6,441 nt of DNA from an uncultured Clostridium sp. GTDB lineage: Bacteria; Bacillota_A; Clostridia; Lachnospirales; Lachnospiraceae. The position numbers and the translations under genes were made by a program. The stretch lies in assembly GCA_945836785.1 (NCBI GenBank), contig CAMAMD010000080.1, positions 1-6,441 on the forward strand. Direction: 5' to 3'. The first letter of the stretch is position 1. Each line of letters begins with the position of its first letter. The notes beneath the pieces were generated by a model that worked only from the letters and a program-made list of their open reading frames with translations, was not told the DNA's origin and made no database searches. This document shows, one piece after another, positions 1-6,441 of the stretch.

Positions 1-837
1 TGGTGTGGATATGACAGAAAAAATCAGATAAAGGATAACAAAAAATATCTGAATCAGTATTGTCAGAACAAAATTTAACTTTTTAAAAGATATAACTTTT
101 TTGAGCACACCTGCCACAACTGTCGTCAGCGTTCCTTCAAACAGGAATAAAATAATCGTCAAAAGCATATTTAAAAACAATACGCCGAAAAAAATATGAA
201 CGATTTTTCTTTTTACAATTTTTCTGCTTTGCATCACAGAATCTTTGTAATTGAGCTTGTACAATGTATAATAATTAAGAGAAAAAATTCTTCGCATGGA
301 TATTATACACAATAAAAGATAAACCCCGAATGCAAGAAAAAGCAATATATGATGTCTCGCAAGAAATTGATTCACAAATTCCGGAATCTTTATATTCACG
401 ACGGAGCCTGTAATCATAACCGTATATGTGAAAGGTAACAACAATATTACATACAGGATAATACCCATGTTTTTCGGATTCACAACACGGACAGCATTTC
501 CCAATCCTTTAAAAAGCAGAATCAGGGCATGTGTCTTTTCCTGCCTGTGAGATGAATCCATCGCATAGATTAAAGCCGAAATATTAATCAGAAGATACAT
601 CGATACAAGCAGGACGATACACAGAAATAAAATATATGTTGACGGAGAACGAAGATATTTTCCGAGTGTTCTTGCAGAAACATACCCGATTCCCGCCAAT
701 TTAATGGAATAATTTACTATGGCATAAATAAACGGGATAAGCACGGCCATAGAGAGCAATTTATAAATAATCTCAAAGAAAACAATTGATGTGAAATTAT
801 ATTGAAACAATCTAAAATTTTTTTTCAATGTTTTCAT
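1..837 (-). CDS. Probable glycerophosphodiester phosphodiesterase-family membrane protein, N-terminal membrane half (partial)
   Basis: This frame is open for 279 codons from ATG at 837 to the window edge, so the 3' end is missing. A ribosome site GGAG (845-848) sits 7 nt before the ATG. The visible protein starts MKTLKKNFRLFQYNF and is strongly hydrophobic, with about six likely membrane segments near residues 20-41, 68-92, 122-143, 163-180, 213-234 and 255-276, separated by short basic loops. This layout resembles the N-terminal membrane domain found in many Lachnospiraceae and Streptococcus proteins that carry a C-terminal GDPD catalytic domain, which hydrolyses glycerophosphodiesters to an alcohol and glycerol 3-phosphate. 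The catalytic part, if present, lies outside the window, so the function is inferred from the membrane half only; another multi-pass protein is possible. It starts 34 nt after queA with no terminator between, so it is probably the last visible gene of the pheST-queA operon. It is visibly AT-richer than its neighbours, as expected for Phe/Ile/Leu-rich membrane segments. Confidence 0.62.
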   Translation of the reverse strand, partial: MKTLKKNFRLFQYNFTSIVFFEIIYKLLSMAVLIPFIYAIVNYSIKLAGIGYVSARTLGKYLRSPSTYILFLCIVLLVSMYLLINISALIYAMDSSHRQEKTHALILLFKGLGNAVRVVNPKNMGIILYVILLLPFTYTVMITGSVVNIKIPEFVNQFLARHHILLFLAFGVYLLLCIISMRRIFSLNYYTLYKLNYKDSVMQSRKIVKRKIVHIFFGVLFLNMLLTIILFLFEGTLTTVVAGVLKKVISFKKLNFVLTILIQIFFVILYLIFSVISTP

Positions 838-871
838 ACCCTGTCTCCTACCTACTCAACAATACCGTCAA

Positions 872-1897
872 TTACAATATCATCATGGCATCCCCGAAAG
901 AAAAAAACCGATATTCTTTTTCTACCGCAATCCGATAAGCCTCTAATATTTTTTCCCGGTCATACAGTGCTGAAACCAGCATAAGTAATGTTGATTCCGG
1001 CAGATGAAAATTTGTAATCAATGCATCCACAATCTTAAACCGATACCCGGGGTAAATAAATATATCCGTCCAGCCACTGCACGGCTTGATGATTCCATTC
1101 TCGTCCGCAGCCGTTTCCAGTGTTCTCGTACTTGTTGTTCCCACCGATATGATTCTGCCTCCGGACTTTTTCGCATCATTGATCAGCTTTGCTGCCTGCT
1201 CATCAATCATATAAAACTCACTATGCATATGATGTTCAAGAATATTGTCTGCCTTCACCGGACGAAATGTCCCCAATCCTACATGCAGCGTAATTCTGGC
1301 AATCTTCACACCCATTGCCTCCACCTTTGCAAGCAGCTCCTCTGTAAAATGAAGTCCCGCTGTCGGTGCTGCTGCCGAGCCGCTGTGCGTCGCATAAACA
1401 GTCTGATATCTGTTCTTATCCTCCAATGTGTGCGTGATATATGGCGGAAGCGGCATCTGACCCAGCTCATCCAATACTTCCTCAAAGATTCCTTCATAGG
1501 AAAATCTGATTAACCGATTTCCTTCCTCCACAATATCAATCACTTCTCCAACCAGTTTTCCATCACCAAAGGATATTTTGGCACCAATACGAGCTTTTTT
1601 TCCGGGTTTTACCAGAGTTTCCCAGACACAGTCATCCTTTCGTTTTAAAAGGAGAACCTCTATGGACGCCCCCGTCTCCTCCTTGACCCCGATCAGCCTT
1701 GCCGGAATCACCTTGGTATCATTAATTACAAGGCAGTCCCCGGGATGCAGATATTCTGTGATATCCCGGAAATGTCTGTGATTGATTTCACCCGTCTTAC
1801 GGTCAATCACCATAAGACGGGAATCACTCCTCTTTTTCAGAGGATCCTGTGCAATCAGCCTTTCCGGCAAATCATAATAAAAATCGCTTCGTTTCAT
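872..1897 (-). CDS. queA: S-adenosylmethionine:tRNA ribosyltransferase-isomerase QueA
   Basis: QueA transfers and isomerises the ribosyl group of S-adenosylmethionine onto 7-aminomethyl-7-deazaguanine at position 34 of tRNAs with GUN anticodons, giving epoxyqueuosine, the penultimate step of queuosine synthesis in the cytoplasm. The 341-residue protein is full length for the family. Hallmark segments are visible: an N-terminal [31 protein letters not shown] (about 51-68), [16 protein letters not shown] (about 174-189), [10 protein letters not shown] (205-214), GTTSTRTLE (253-261) and [17 protein letters not shown] (294-310). I chose the ATG at 1897 because the family normally begins only a few residues before the DFxY-LPE motif and a weak GGA lies 7 nt upstream. 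An in-frame ATG at 1909 (345 residues) is nearly as good and lies 4 nt beyond the pheT stop, so coupled translation could favour it. The gene follows pheT directly and has no visible promoter of its own, so it should be co-transcribed with pheST. The identification is secure; the exact start is not. Confidence 0.96.
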   Translation of the reverse strand: MKRSDFYYDLPERLIAQDPLKKRSDSRLMVIDRKTGEINHRHFRDITEYLHPGDCLVINDTKVIPARLIGVKEETGASIEVLLLKRKDDCVWETLVKPGKKARIGAKISFGDGKLVGEVIDIVEEGNRLIRFSYEGIFEEVLDELGQMPLPPYITHTLEDKNRYQTVYATHSGSAAAPTAGLHFTEELLAKVEAMGVKIARITLHVGLGTFRPVKADNILEHHMHSEFYMIDEQAAKLINDAKKSGGRIISVGTTSTRTLETAADENGIIKPCSGWTDIFIYPGYRFKIVDALITNFHLPESTLLMLVSALYDREKILEAYRIAVEKEYRFFSFGDAMMIL

Positions 1898-1913
1898 CTC
1901 ATTTTCCATACTC

Positions 1914-4340
1914 TTACGCTCTAATCTCAATTCCAAGCTTACCAAGCTCTTTCAATATTTTCTCAACAGCCGGATTCACTTCTGCATCCGAAAGTGTTCT
2001 TGTCTTATCACGGAACACAAGGGAATACGCAACTGATTTCTTACCCTTTGCCACCTGTTCCCCTTCATAAACATCAAACAGTTTATAAGACTCCAGAATC
2101 TTGCCGCCGTTCTTCTTAATAATTTTTTCAATCTGTCCTACAAATATACCTTTATCAACCACAAGGCTCAAATCCCTTGTGATGGCAGGGAATTTTGCGA
2201 TACCCTCATACTTTCTGTCAAAAGATGACAACATAGTAACTACATCCATATTGAGAACAGCCACATATACATCTGTCTTAATTTCATAATTGTCCGCAGC
2301 CTCAGGATGCAACTGTCCCATATAGCCGAGTGCAAGCTTTCCCTTCATAATATTTGCCTGTCTACCCGGATGCAGGAACGGATGCTCCGTGGTTGGCTCA
2401 TAGCTTACCTCTTTCTCAAAGCCGAGCTTCTCTGTCAGTTCCTCAATCACACCCTTCAAACTGAAGAAATCTCCGTCTCCGTACATGCCGAGTGTCAATT
2501 TCATCTGCTCATCAGGCAGCTCTGTAAGCGGAAGTGCCTTTGGAATATATACATTCGCCAGCTCATATAATCTGGCGTTCTTGTTTCGTCTGTTATAATT
2601 TGTTGACAGCGAAGTAAGAATACCGTTTAACGGGAGTGTTCTCATGATAGAGAAATCCTCACCAAGCGGATTCATAATTTCAATTGCCTGCCTGTATTTG
2701 GAATCTGCCGGGATAAGCAGCTTATCAAACACCTTCGGGCTCTCAAAGGAATAGCACATTCCGCCTGAGAATCCATTTCCTTCTACGATATTTCTTGTCA
2801 CATCATTGATTCTTTCTGCATAGCTCTTCTTACCTGCAGTCGCCTCACCATGCGGCAGGGTAACCGGTATATTGTCATATCCATAGAACCTTGCAACCTC
2901 CTCAGCAAGGTCTGCCATACAGTTCAAATCCTGTCTGAAGGTTGGAATTGTAAGTGTATTTGCAGATGCATCATATCTAAGCTCCAATTTTTCAAATATC
3001 TTAAGCATATCCTGCGCTGATATCTCTGTGCCAAGCAACCTGTTCATCTTATCCGGCTCAAATGGAAGCACTTTCTCATGTACCGGGTTTGGATAAATAT
3101 CGATTGCTCCATCTACAACCTTACCGCATCCAAGCTCCTCAATCAACTGACATGCTCTGTTCATGGCCTCCATCGCAAGGTTTGGATCCAGTCCTTTCAC
3201 AAACTTAGCTGCCGCATCGGTTGCAAGGCCGATACGTTTGGATGATAATCTGATATTTGTTCCGTCAAAGCATGCAGCCTCAAACAAAAGTGTTTTGATA
3301 TCATCTGTTACCATGGAGTTTTCTCCACCCATGATACCTGCCAATCCGATTTCCTTTTCCCCATCACAGATCATGAGAACATCCTTATCCATTGTTCTCT
3401 CCTGACCATCCAATGTCACAAATTTATCTCCGTCCTTTGCACGTCTCACAATAATTTTGTGTCCCGCAATCGTATCCAGATCATAAGCATGCATCGGCTG
3501 GCCGTATTCTTCCATAACATAGTTTGTGATATCTACCAGATTGTTGATGGAACGGATTCCCTGCGAAGCAAGTCTCTCACGCATCCATTTCGGAGACGGA
3601 CCAATTTTCAAGTCCGTAACAACCCTTGCTGTATATCTCGGACACAAATCCGTATCCTGCACCTCCACAGAAATATAATCATTTACATTTCTGCCACTGC
3701 CCTTCACCGTGACAACAGGAGGAATAAATTCTTTATCAAAGGTAGCTGCCACCTCTCTTGCCATACCGAGCATTGAAAAGCAATCTACTCTGTTGGATGT
3801 AATCTCATATTCCACAACAGCATCATTTAATCCCAATGCAGCCACCGCATCATCTCCCGGCTTTACACCCGACTCCTCCGGGAAAATATAAATGCCGTAT
3901 TCCGGAGCCTCTGGATATAAATCTCTCGATGAGCCAAGCTCCTCGATACTGCACATCATACCATTTGACTCGATGCCTCTCAATTTACCCTTCTTGATTT
4001 TAATGCCATCCTCAGGAAGCGGTTCACCGTCATGTCCACCGGCAACCTTTCCTCCATCCAGTACAGTCGGAACCAGGTCACCCACTTTTACATTCGGAGC
4101 ACCCGTCACAATCTGAATGGTTTCTGATCCAATATTTACCTGACAAATAATCAGCTTATCCGCATCCGGATGTTTCTCAATCTGCTCAATTTTTCCTACT
4201 ACAATCTTTTCCAGATTTTTATCTTTCTTATCATATCCTTCCACATGAGAACCTGATAATGTCATGCTATCCACAAACTCGTTTATATCAACATCCAAAT
4301 CAGGAACATATGCTTTTATCCACGATATCGGTGTATTCAT
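1914..4340 (-). CDS. pheT: Phenylalanyl-tRNA synthetase beta subunit
   Basis: PheT is the large subunit of the cytoplasmic (alpha-beta)2 phenylalanyl-tRNA synthetase. It binds tRNA-Phe and removes mischarged tyrosine; catalysis is in PheS. At 808 residues it has the normal full bacterial length and all expected regions in order: an EMAP/OB-like tRNA-binding domain (about 40-155, with [15 protein letters not shown] at 57-71), the B3/B4 editing module (about 210-400, with QPMHAYD at 281-287 and GIMGGENS at 335-342), the B5 domain ending in [20 protein letters not shown] (469-488), the catalytic-like fold (about 500-690), and a C-terminal ferredoxin-fold anticodon-binding domain (about 715-808, with [13 protein letters not shown]). 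The ATG at 4340 is supported by GAGGT (4348-4352) with about 7-8 nt spacing, and the N-terminus [15 protein letters not shown] is typical. It follows pheS after 81 nt. That gap has a short hairpin (4371-4385) without a U-run, so read-through is expected. No truncation or unusual residue was noticed. Confidence 0.98.
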   Translation of the reverse strand: MNTPISWIKAYVPDLDVDINEFVDSMTLSGSHVEGYDKKDKNLEKIVVGKIEQIEKHPDADKLIICQVNIGSETIQIVTGAPNVKVGDLVPTVLDGGKVAGGHDGEPLPEDGIKIKKGKLRGIESNGMMCSIEELGSSRDLYPEAPEYGIYIFPEESGVKPGDDAVAALGLNDAVVEYEITSNRVDCFSMLGMAREVAATFDKEFIPPVVTVKGSGRNVNDYISVEVQDTDLCPRYTARVVTDLKIGPSPKWMRERLASQGIRSINNLVDITNYVMEEYGQPMHAYDLDTIAGHKIIVRRAKDGDKFVTLDGQERTMDKDVLMICDGEKEIGLAGIMGGENSMVTDDIKTLLFEAACFDGTNIRLSSKRIGLATDAAAKFVKGLDPNLAMEAMNRACQLIEELGCGKVVDGAIDIYPNPVHEKVLPFEPDKMNRLLGTEISAQDMLKIFEKLELRYDASANTLTIPTFRQDLNCMADLAEEVARFYGYDNIPVTLPHGEATAGKKSYAERINDVTRNIVEGNGFSGGMCYSFESPKVFDKLLIPADSKYRQAIEIMNPLGEDFSIMRTLPLNGILTSLSTNYNRRNKNARLYELANVYIPKALPLTELPDEQMKLTLGMYGDGDFFSLKGVIEELTEKLGFEKEVSYEPTTEHPFLHPGRQANIMKGKLALGYMGQLHPEAADNYEIKTDVYVAVLNMDVVTMLSSFDRKYEGIAKFPAITRDLSLVVDKGIFVGQIEKIIKKNGGKILESYKLFDVYEGEQVAKGKKSVAYSLVFRDKTRTLSDAEVNPAVEKILKELGKLGIEIRA

Positions 4341-4421
4341 ATTATATACCTCAACTTTCTTATATTATTCTGTCTCTCTGAGACATCATCCTAAATATCC
4401 ACTGCCTGTAACAAATACCTT

Positions 4422-5441
4422 CTAAAACTGTCCTAAAAATCTTGTATCATTCTCATACAAAAGTCTCATGTCATCTATCTCGTACTTAAGCAGCGTGATT
4501 CTTTCCAAACCAATACCAAACGCAAAGCCTGTGTACTCCTCCGGGTCAATTCCGCACATTTCAAGCACATGTGGATGTACCATACCGCATCCGAGGATTT
4601 CAATCCATCCACTGCCCTTACATACTCTGCAGCCCTTGCCTCCGCACTTAAAGCATGTAATATCCACCTCTGCCGACGGCTCCGTAAACGGGAAATGATG
4701 AGGTCTGAACTTTGTCTTTGTCTTTTCCCCAAAGAACTCCTTTGCAAACTGATCCAATGTTCCCTTCAGGTCTGCCATAGTAATACCCTTGTCAACAACA
4801 AGCCCCTCTACCTGATGGAAGGATGGTGAATGTGTGGCATCCACCTCATCTGAACGGAACACACGTCCCGGTGAGAGAATTCTGATTGGCAGTTTTCCCT
4901 GTTCCATGATTCTGGCCTGCACCGGAGATGTCTGCGTTCTGAGCAGGATCTCCTTGTTGATATAAAATGTATCCTGCTCGTCCTTAGCCGGATGATTTGC
5001 AGGAATATTCAGCATCTCAAAATTATATTTGTCATACTCGATTTCCGGTCCTGAAACGACTTCATACCCCATACCGATAAATACTCTCTCCAAGTCCTCC
5101 AGTGCAATCTGGTTCGGATGTCTATGGCCATCTATTTTCTTGACACCCGGTAACGTAACATCAATCGTCTCGCGTTTCATCTTCTCTGCACGGGCAGCAG
5201 TATTAATGGCTTTCAGTTTTTCCTCCAGCTTTGACTCAATGGCCTGTCTTGCCTCATTCACCATCTGTCCTACCTTCGGTCTGTCCTCCGGTGCCACATC
5301 CTTCATACTTTTCAACACCTGCGTCAATTCTCCCTTTTTACCGAGAATCGCAACCTTGATGTCATTAATCATGTTCGCATCCTGTGCCTGTGCAATTTTT
5401 GCCAGTGCATTTTCTTTGATACTCTGTAACTTTTCTTTCAT
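4422..5441 (-). CDS. pheS: Phenylalanyl-tRNA synthetase alpha subunit
   Basis: PheS is the catalytic class II subunit that activates phenylalanine with ATP and transfers it to tRNA-Phe, working as (alpha-beta)2 with PheT. The 339-residue protein has an N-terminal coiled-coil region (about 1-90) that contacts tRNA, class II motif 2 around FRSDEVDATHSPSFHQVEG (195-213), and motif 3 in GFAFGIGLERITLLKY (305-320). The FAFG segment forms part of the phenylalanine pocket. A cysteine cluster C263-x2-C266-x4-C271-x2-C274 sits between motifs 2 and 3, as in many Firmicutes PheS proteins, and looks like a small metal-binding insert. The ATG at 5441 is chosen because GGAGG lies 6 nt upstream and the protein then begins MKEKLQSIKENALAKI, as homologues do. 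The frame stays open upstream to an ATG at 5567, but those codons fall in the T-box stem III, antiterminator and terminator, so they are not coding. Expression is probably controlled by the T-box leader in front. Confidence 0.98.
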   Translation of the reverse strand: MKEKLQSIKENALAKIAQAQDANMINDIKVAILGKKGELTQVLKSMKDVAPEDRPKVGQMVNEARQAIESKLEEKLKAINTAARAEKMKRETIDVTLPGVKKIDGHRHPNQIALEDLERVFIGMGYEVVSGPEIEYDKYNFEMLNIPANHPAKDEQDTFYINKEILLRTQTSPVQARIMEQGKLPIRILSPGRVFRSDEVDATHSPSFHQVEGLVVDKGITMADLKGTLDQFAKEFFGEKTKTKFRPHHFPFTEPSAEVDITCFKCGGKGCRVCKGSGWIEILGCGMVHPHVLEMCGIDPEEYTGFAFGIGLERITLLKYEIDDMRLLYENDTRFLGQF

Positions 5442-5447
5442 GATAAT

Positions 5448-5452
5448 CCTCC
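5448..5452 (-). promoter_or_regulatory. pheS ribosome binding site
   Basis: GGAGG, a perfect match to the anti-Shine-Dalgarno core, lies 6 nt before the ATG at 5441 and about 43 nt downstream of the leader terminator stem. It decides the pheS start in favour of 5441 over the in-frame upstream ATG at 5567, which lies inside the T-box structure. Confidence 0.92.
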
Positions 5453-5497
5453 ACTTTTCTGACTTTTTCAAACATGTCTCTGTCGAATACATATCAA

Positions 5498-5534
5498 AAG
5501 AGAGCCTCATCCCAAAAAGGGACGAAGCTCTCTT
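5498..5534 (-). terminator. Intrinsic terminator of the pheS T-box leader
   Basis: The minus strand forms a 16-bp stem, allowing a few G-U pairs: AAGAGAGCTTCGTCCC (5534-5519) pairs with GGGATGAGGCTCTCTT (5513-5498) around a TTTTT loop (5514-5518). The following U-run is short (four T in total through 5496, then GATATG). The 5' arm contains the bases needed for the antiterminator, so the two structures exclude each other, as expected for a transcriptional T-box switch. Confidence 0.93.
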
Positions 5535-5549
5535 CCGCGGTACCACCCT
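5518..5549 (-). promoter_or_regulatory. T-box sequence and antiterminator
   Basis: The minus strand reads AGGGTGGTACCGCG (5549-5536), an exact match to the T-box consensus AGGGUGGNACCGCG. AGGG can pair with CCCT (5521-5518) and GCG with CGT (5524-5522), leaving the UGGUACC bulge free to hold the acceptor end of uncharged tRNA. The variable base is U, so UGGU pairs with ACCA, which fits the A discriminator base of tRNA-Phe. Pairing uses part of the terminator 5' arm (5519-5524). Confidence 0.95.
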
Positions 5550-5553
5550 ACTT

Positions 5554-5572
5554 CGATTATCTTCCATAATCG
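5554..5572 (-). promoter_or_regulatory. Stem III hairpin of the T-box leader
   Basis: A perfect 7-bp hairpin, CGATTAT and ATAATCG with a GGAAG loop, lies 4 nt before the T-box sequence, the usual place of stem III. Its loop contains the ATG of the spurious long pheS frame. Confidence 0.82.
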
Positions 5573-5660
5573 CACTCTATATGTGTAACGTACATAAACG
5601 ATATGCCCTACTTGCACAGGGCAAACACCCTGTATCTGTTCAAACATATGACTCCGGTGT

Positions 5661-5663
5661 GAA
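5661..5663 (-). promoter_or_regulatory. T-box specifier codon UUC (Phe)
   Basis: UUC lies on the 3' side of the internal loop of stem I, between the helices GAGAT/ATCTC and ACTCC/GGAGT. It is a phenylalanine codon and matches the function of the first two genes. The overlapping UUU just upstream also encodes Phe, so the exact register does not change the predicted amino acid. Confidence 0.8.
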
Positions 5664-5779
5664 AATGAGATTTATTCTTAACCTGTATCCGGCTCTCAGC
5701 CTGTGGCCGCACATCTCTGTCAGGAGTAACAAATCCTTGTTGCACCATCTTTGCCATTTTCTTATTCATCTAAGCTAAT

Positions 5780-5807
5780 ATTCTAGCACAATAAGAATAT
5801 GTGTCAA
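5780..5807 (-). promoter_or_regulatory. Sigma-A-type promoter of the pheST operon
   Basis: On the minus strand the -35 box TTGACA (5807-5802) is a perfect consensus. After a 16-nt spacer follows TAGAAT (5785-5780), five of six to TATAAT, preceded by TGC (5788-5786), an extended -10 element. Transcription should begin near 5773-5769. The promoter lies 18 nt after the stop of the upstream membrane-protein gene and directly before the T-box leader. Confidence 0.87.
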
Positions 5808-5824
5808 GTTCTTTTTATATTATC

Positions 5825-6441
5825 TTACGTCTCATTGATTCCTCTGATATAGCGTACGACATCATCAATCAACGACTCACTGGTGAAATCAACCTCGTAA
5901 AACATTTTATCTGGATTGGACATAGTCAGTCTGTATACCTTCCCTTTTCGATGCATGCCACCCTCGTCCTCAACCAGGTTTTTAGACATATACTTTATAT
6001 TATCCAACCGAATCACATCCGTTTTTGTCAGATAACTCACAATCATATAATCCTCGGTGATATAGATGTTATTCTTTTTATATAACAGTTTCTTCCGAAG
6101 TTGCAGATTTAGTTCTTCAATAATCGCCCCCGGATCTCCATAAACAGCAAGCTGTCTTACCTGCGGATGGAGCAAAGGATTGACCCACACAAGCAAAGTA
6201 TATACAAAAATTAAAACACAAATCACAATGGGAGCACAGAAGAATACATATACCATTGTATTATATGCATGCGGATAATCCGGTTCACTGATCACATAAC
6301 TGCTACAATATTCTTCCATCCATTCAAAATCCAGCCCTGAATTCTCTGACAGCCTGTTTATAATATGCTCCGTTGAAACAACGTCCTTGACTATTTTCCC
6401 CTTTATTTTGATGCTGTCTATATGAATCTGGGGATGCTCAG
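5825..6441 (-). CDS. Membrane protein of unknown function, C-terminal part (5' end outside window)
   Basis: The frame is open from the window edge to the TAA at 5825-5827, giving 204 visible residues. The first visible ATG (6319) is internal: 40 in-frame codons without a stop precede it up to the edge, so the gene very probably starts outside the window. The visible protein has a polar, probably extracytoplasmic stretch (EHPQIHIDSIKIKGKIV and on), then one clear membrane segment near residues 61-86 of the fragment (VYVFFCAPIVICVLIFVYTL), then a basic C-terminal domain of about 115 residues that should be cytoplasmic. That domain has alternating hydrophobic strands (NNIYITEDYMIVSYL, DVIRLDNIKYMSKNL, KVYRLTMSN) and a final helix, somewhat like a small PH-like or DUF6709-like domain; this is a loose impression, not an identification. 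An earlier membrane segment may lie beyond the edge. No terminator follows it before the pheST promoter, so it may read into the T-box leader. I cannot assign a function. Confidence 0.8.
   Translation of the reverse strand, partial: EHPQIHIDSIKIKGKIVKDVVSTEHIINRLSENSGLDFEWMEEYCSSYVISEPDYPHAYNTMVYVFFCAPIVICVLIFVYTLLVWVNPLLHPQVRQLAVYGDPGAIIEELNLQLRKKLLYKKNNIYITEDYMIVSYLTKTDVIRLDNIKYMSKNLVEDEGGMHRKGKVYRLTMSNPDKMFYEVDFTSESLIDDVVRYIRGINET

Larger units (their letters stand above)
5496..5773 (-). promoter_or_regulatory. tRNA-Phe-responsive T-box leader of the pheST operon
   Basis: This untranslated leader runs from the predicted transcription start (about 5773, uncertain by a few bases) to the end of the terminator. 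Stem I is closed by ACTCC (5727-5723) with GGAGT (5655-5651). Above it GAGAT (5717-5713) pairs with ATCTC (5671-5667), leaving an internal specifier loop whose 3' side ATTTTCACACC contains UUC (5661-5663), a phenylalanine codon. The apex carries GGCTGAGAGCC. The middle part (5640-5580) holds short hairpins in the stem II and pseudoknot position. A perfect 7-bp stem III, CGATTAT/ATAATCG (5572-5554), lies directly before the T-box. In T-box regulation uncharged cognate tRNA pairs with the specifier and the antiterminator bulge, so low charging of tRNA-Phe should allow read-through into pheS, pheT and queA. The element class is certain from the T-box sequence; the Phe specificity rests on the UUC position, the UGGU bulge and the downstream genes. 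Confidence 0.94.

Noticed and set aside
1004..1513. A 169-codon plus-strand frame opposite queA
   Set aside because: It is antisense to conserved QueA codons and rich in Cys, Arg and His in a way typical of shadow frames, with no match to a known protein type.
1898..1945. Longer queA start at a TTG (1945) overlapping the end of pheT by 32 nt
   Set aside because: The family starts next to the DFxY-LPE motif, the added residues simply read the pheT 3' end in another frame, and ATG codons at 1909 and 1897 are available.
4371..4385. Hairpin between pheS and pheT as a terminator
   Set aside because: The stem is only 6 bp and is followed on the minus strand by GAATAATATAAG, with no U-run, so it does not look like an intrinsic terminator.
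5442..5567. Upstream extension of pheS to an ATG at 5567, adding 42 residues
   Set aside because: The extra codons lie in stem III, the T-box core, the antiterminator and the terminator. There is no ribosome site at 5567, while a perfect GGAGG precedes the ATG at 5441, where the protein aligns in length and start with known PheS.
5029..5778. A 249-codon plus-strand frame opposite pheS and its leader
   Set aside because: It runs antisense through pheS and the T-box structure. Its composition is that of a reverse-frame shadow (Ser/Ile/Phe-rich), and no plausible ribosome site or promoter supports it.
5825..6319. Treating the ATG at 6319 as the start of the upstream membrane gene
   Set aside because: The frame continues open for 40 codons to the window edge, and no good ribosome site is seen before 6319, so the gene is better described as cut at its 5' end.
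1..6441. CRISPR array, insertion sequence, tRNA or rRNA gene, phage or defence genes
   Set aside because: No regularly spaced direct repeats, transposase-like frames, terminal inverted repeats or tRNA-like cloverleaf sequences were seen. The window is almost fully explained by housekeeping genes and their leader.

Overview
The window looks like chromosomal DNA from a low-to-moderate-GC Gram-positive bacterium, most likely a Lachnospiraceae-type Clostridia member. The main reasons are the clostridial style of PheS (with a four-cysteine insert), PheT and QueA, a T-box leader in front of the phenylalanyl-tRNA synthetase genes, and a GDPD-type membrane protein of a kind common in that family. This assignment is inference from sequence character; no search was run.

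Every supported gene lies on the minus strand, so transcription runs from high to low coordinates. Reading in that direction: (1) 6441-5825 is the 3' part of a membrane protein of unknown function, cut by the window edge. (2) 5824-5442 is the 383-base non-coding stretch. It holds a strong sigma-A promoter (-35 TTGACA, extended -10 TGCTAGAAT) and a complete tRNA-Phe-sensing T-box leader: stem I with a UUC specifier, a stem III hairpin, the T-box sequence AGGGTGGTACCGCGG, and mutually exclusive antiterminator and terminator. (3) 5441-4422 is pheS. (4) 4340-1914 is pheT. (5) 1897-872 is queA. (6) 837-1 is the N-terminal membrane half of a probable glycerophosphodiester phosphodiesterase-family protein, cut by the window edge.

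The spacing (81 nt pheS-pheT, 16 nt pheT-queA with the preferred start, 34 nt queA to the next gene) and the lack of any internal terminator or clear internal promoter indicate one operon, pheS-pheT-queA-membrane protein, read from the T-box promoter. PheS and PheT form the (alpha-beta)2 enzyme that charges tRNA-Phe. When uncharged tRNA-Phe accumulates it should bind the leader, stabilise the antiterminator and switch the operon on. QueA performs the penultimate step of queuosine synthesis on tRNAs for Tyr, His, Asp and Asn. It therefore appears to be carried along with the phenylalanine response although tRNA-Phe is not its substrate.

No mobile element, CRISPR array, tRNA or rRNA gene was seen. 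I did not find a convincing undescribed system. The points most worth following are the coupling of queA and a membrane lipid-type gene to a Phe T-box, a 53-codon open frame inside the T-box leader, and the unidentified membrane protein upstream.
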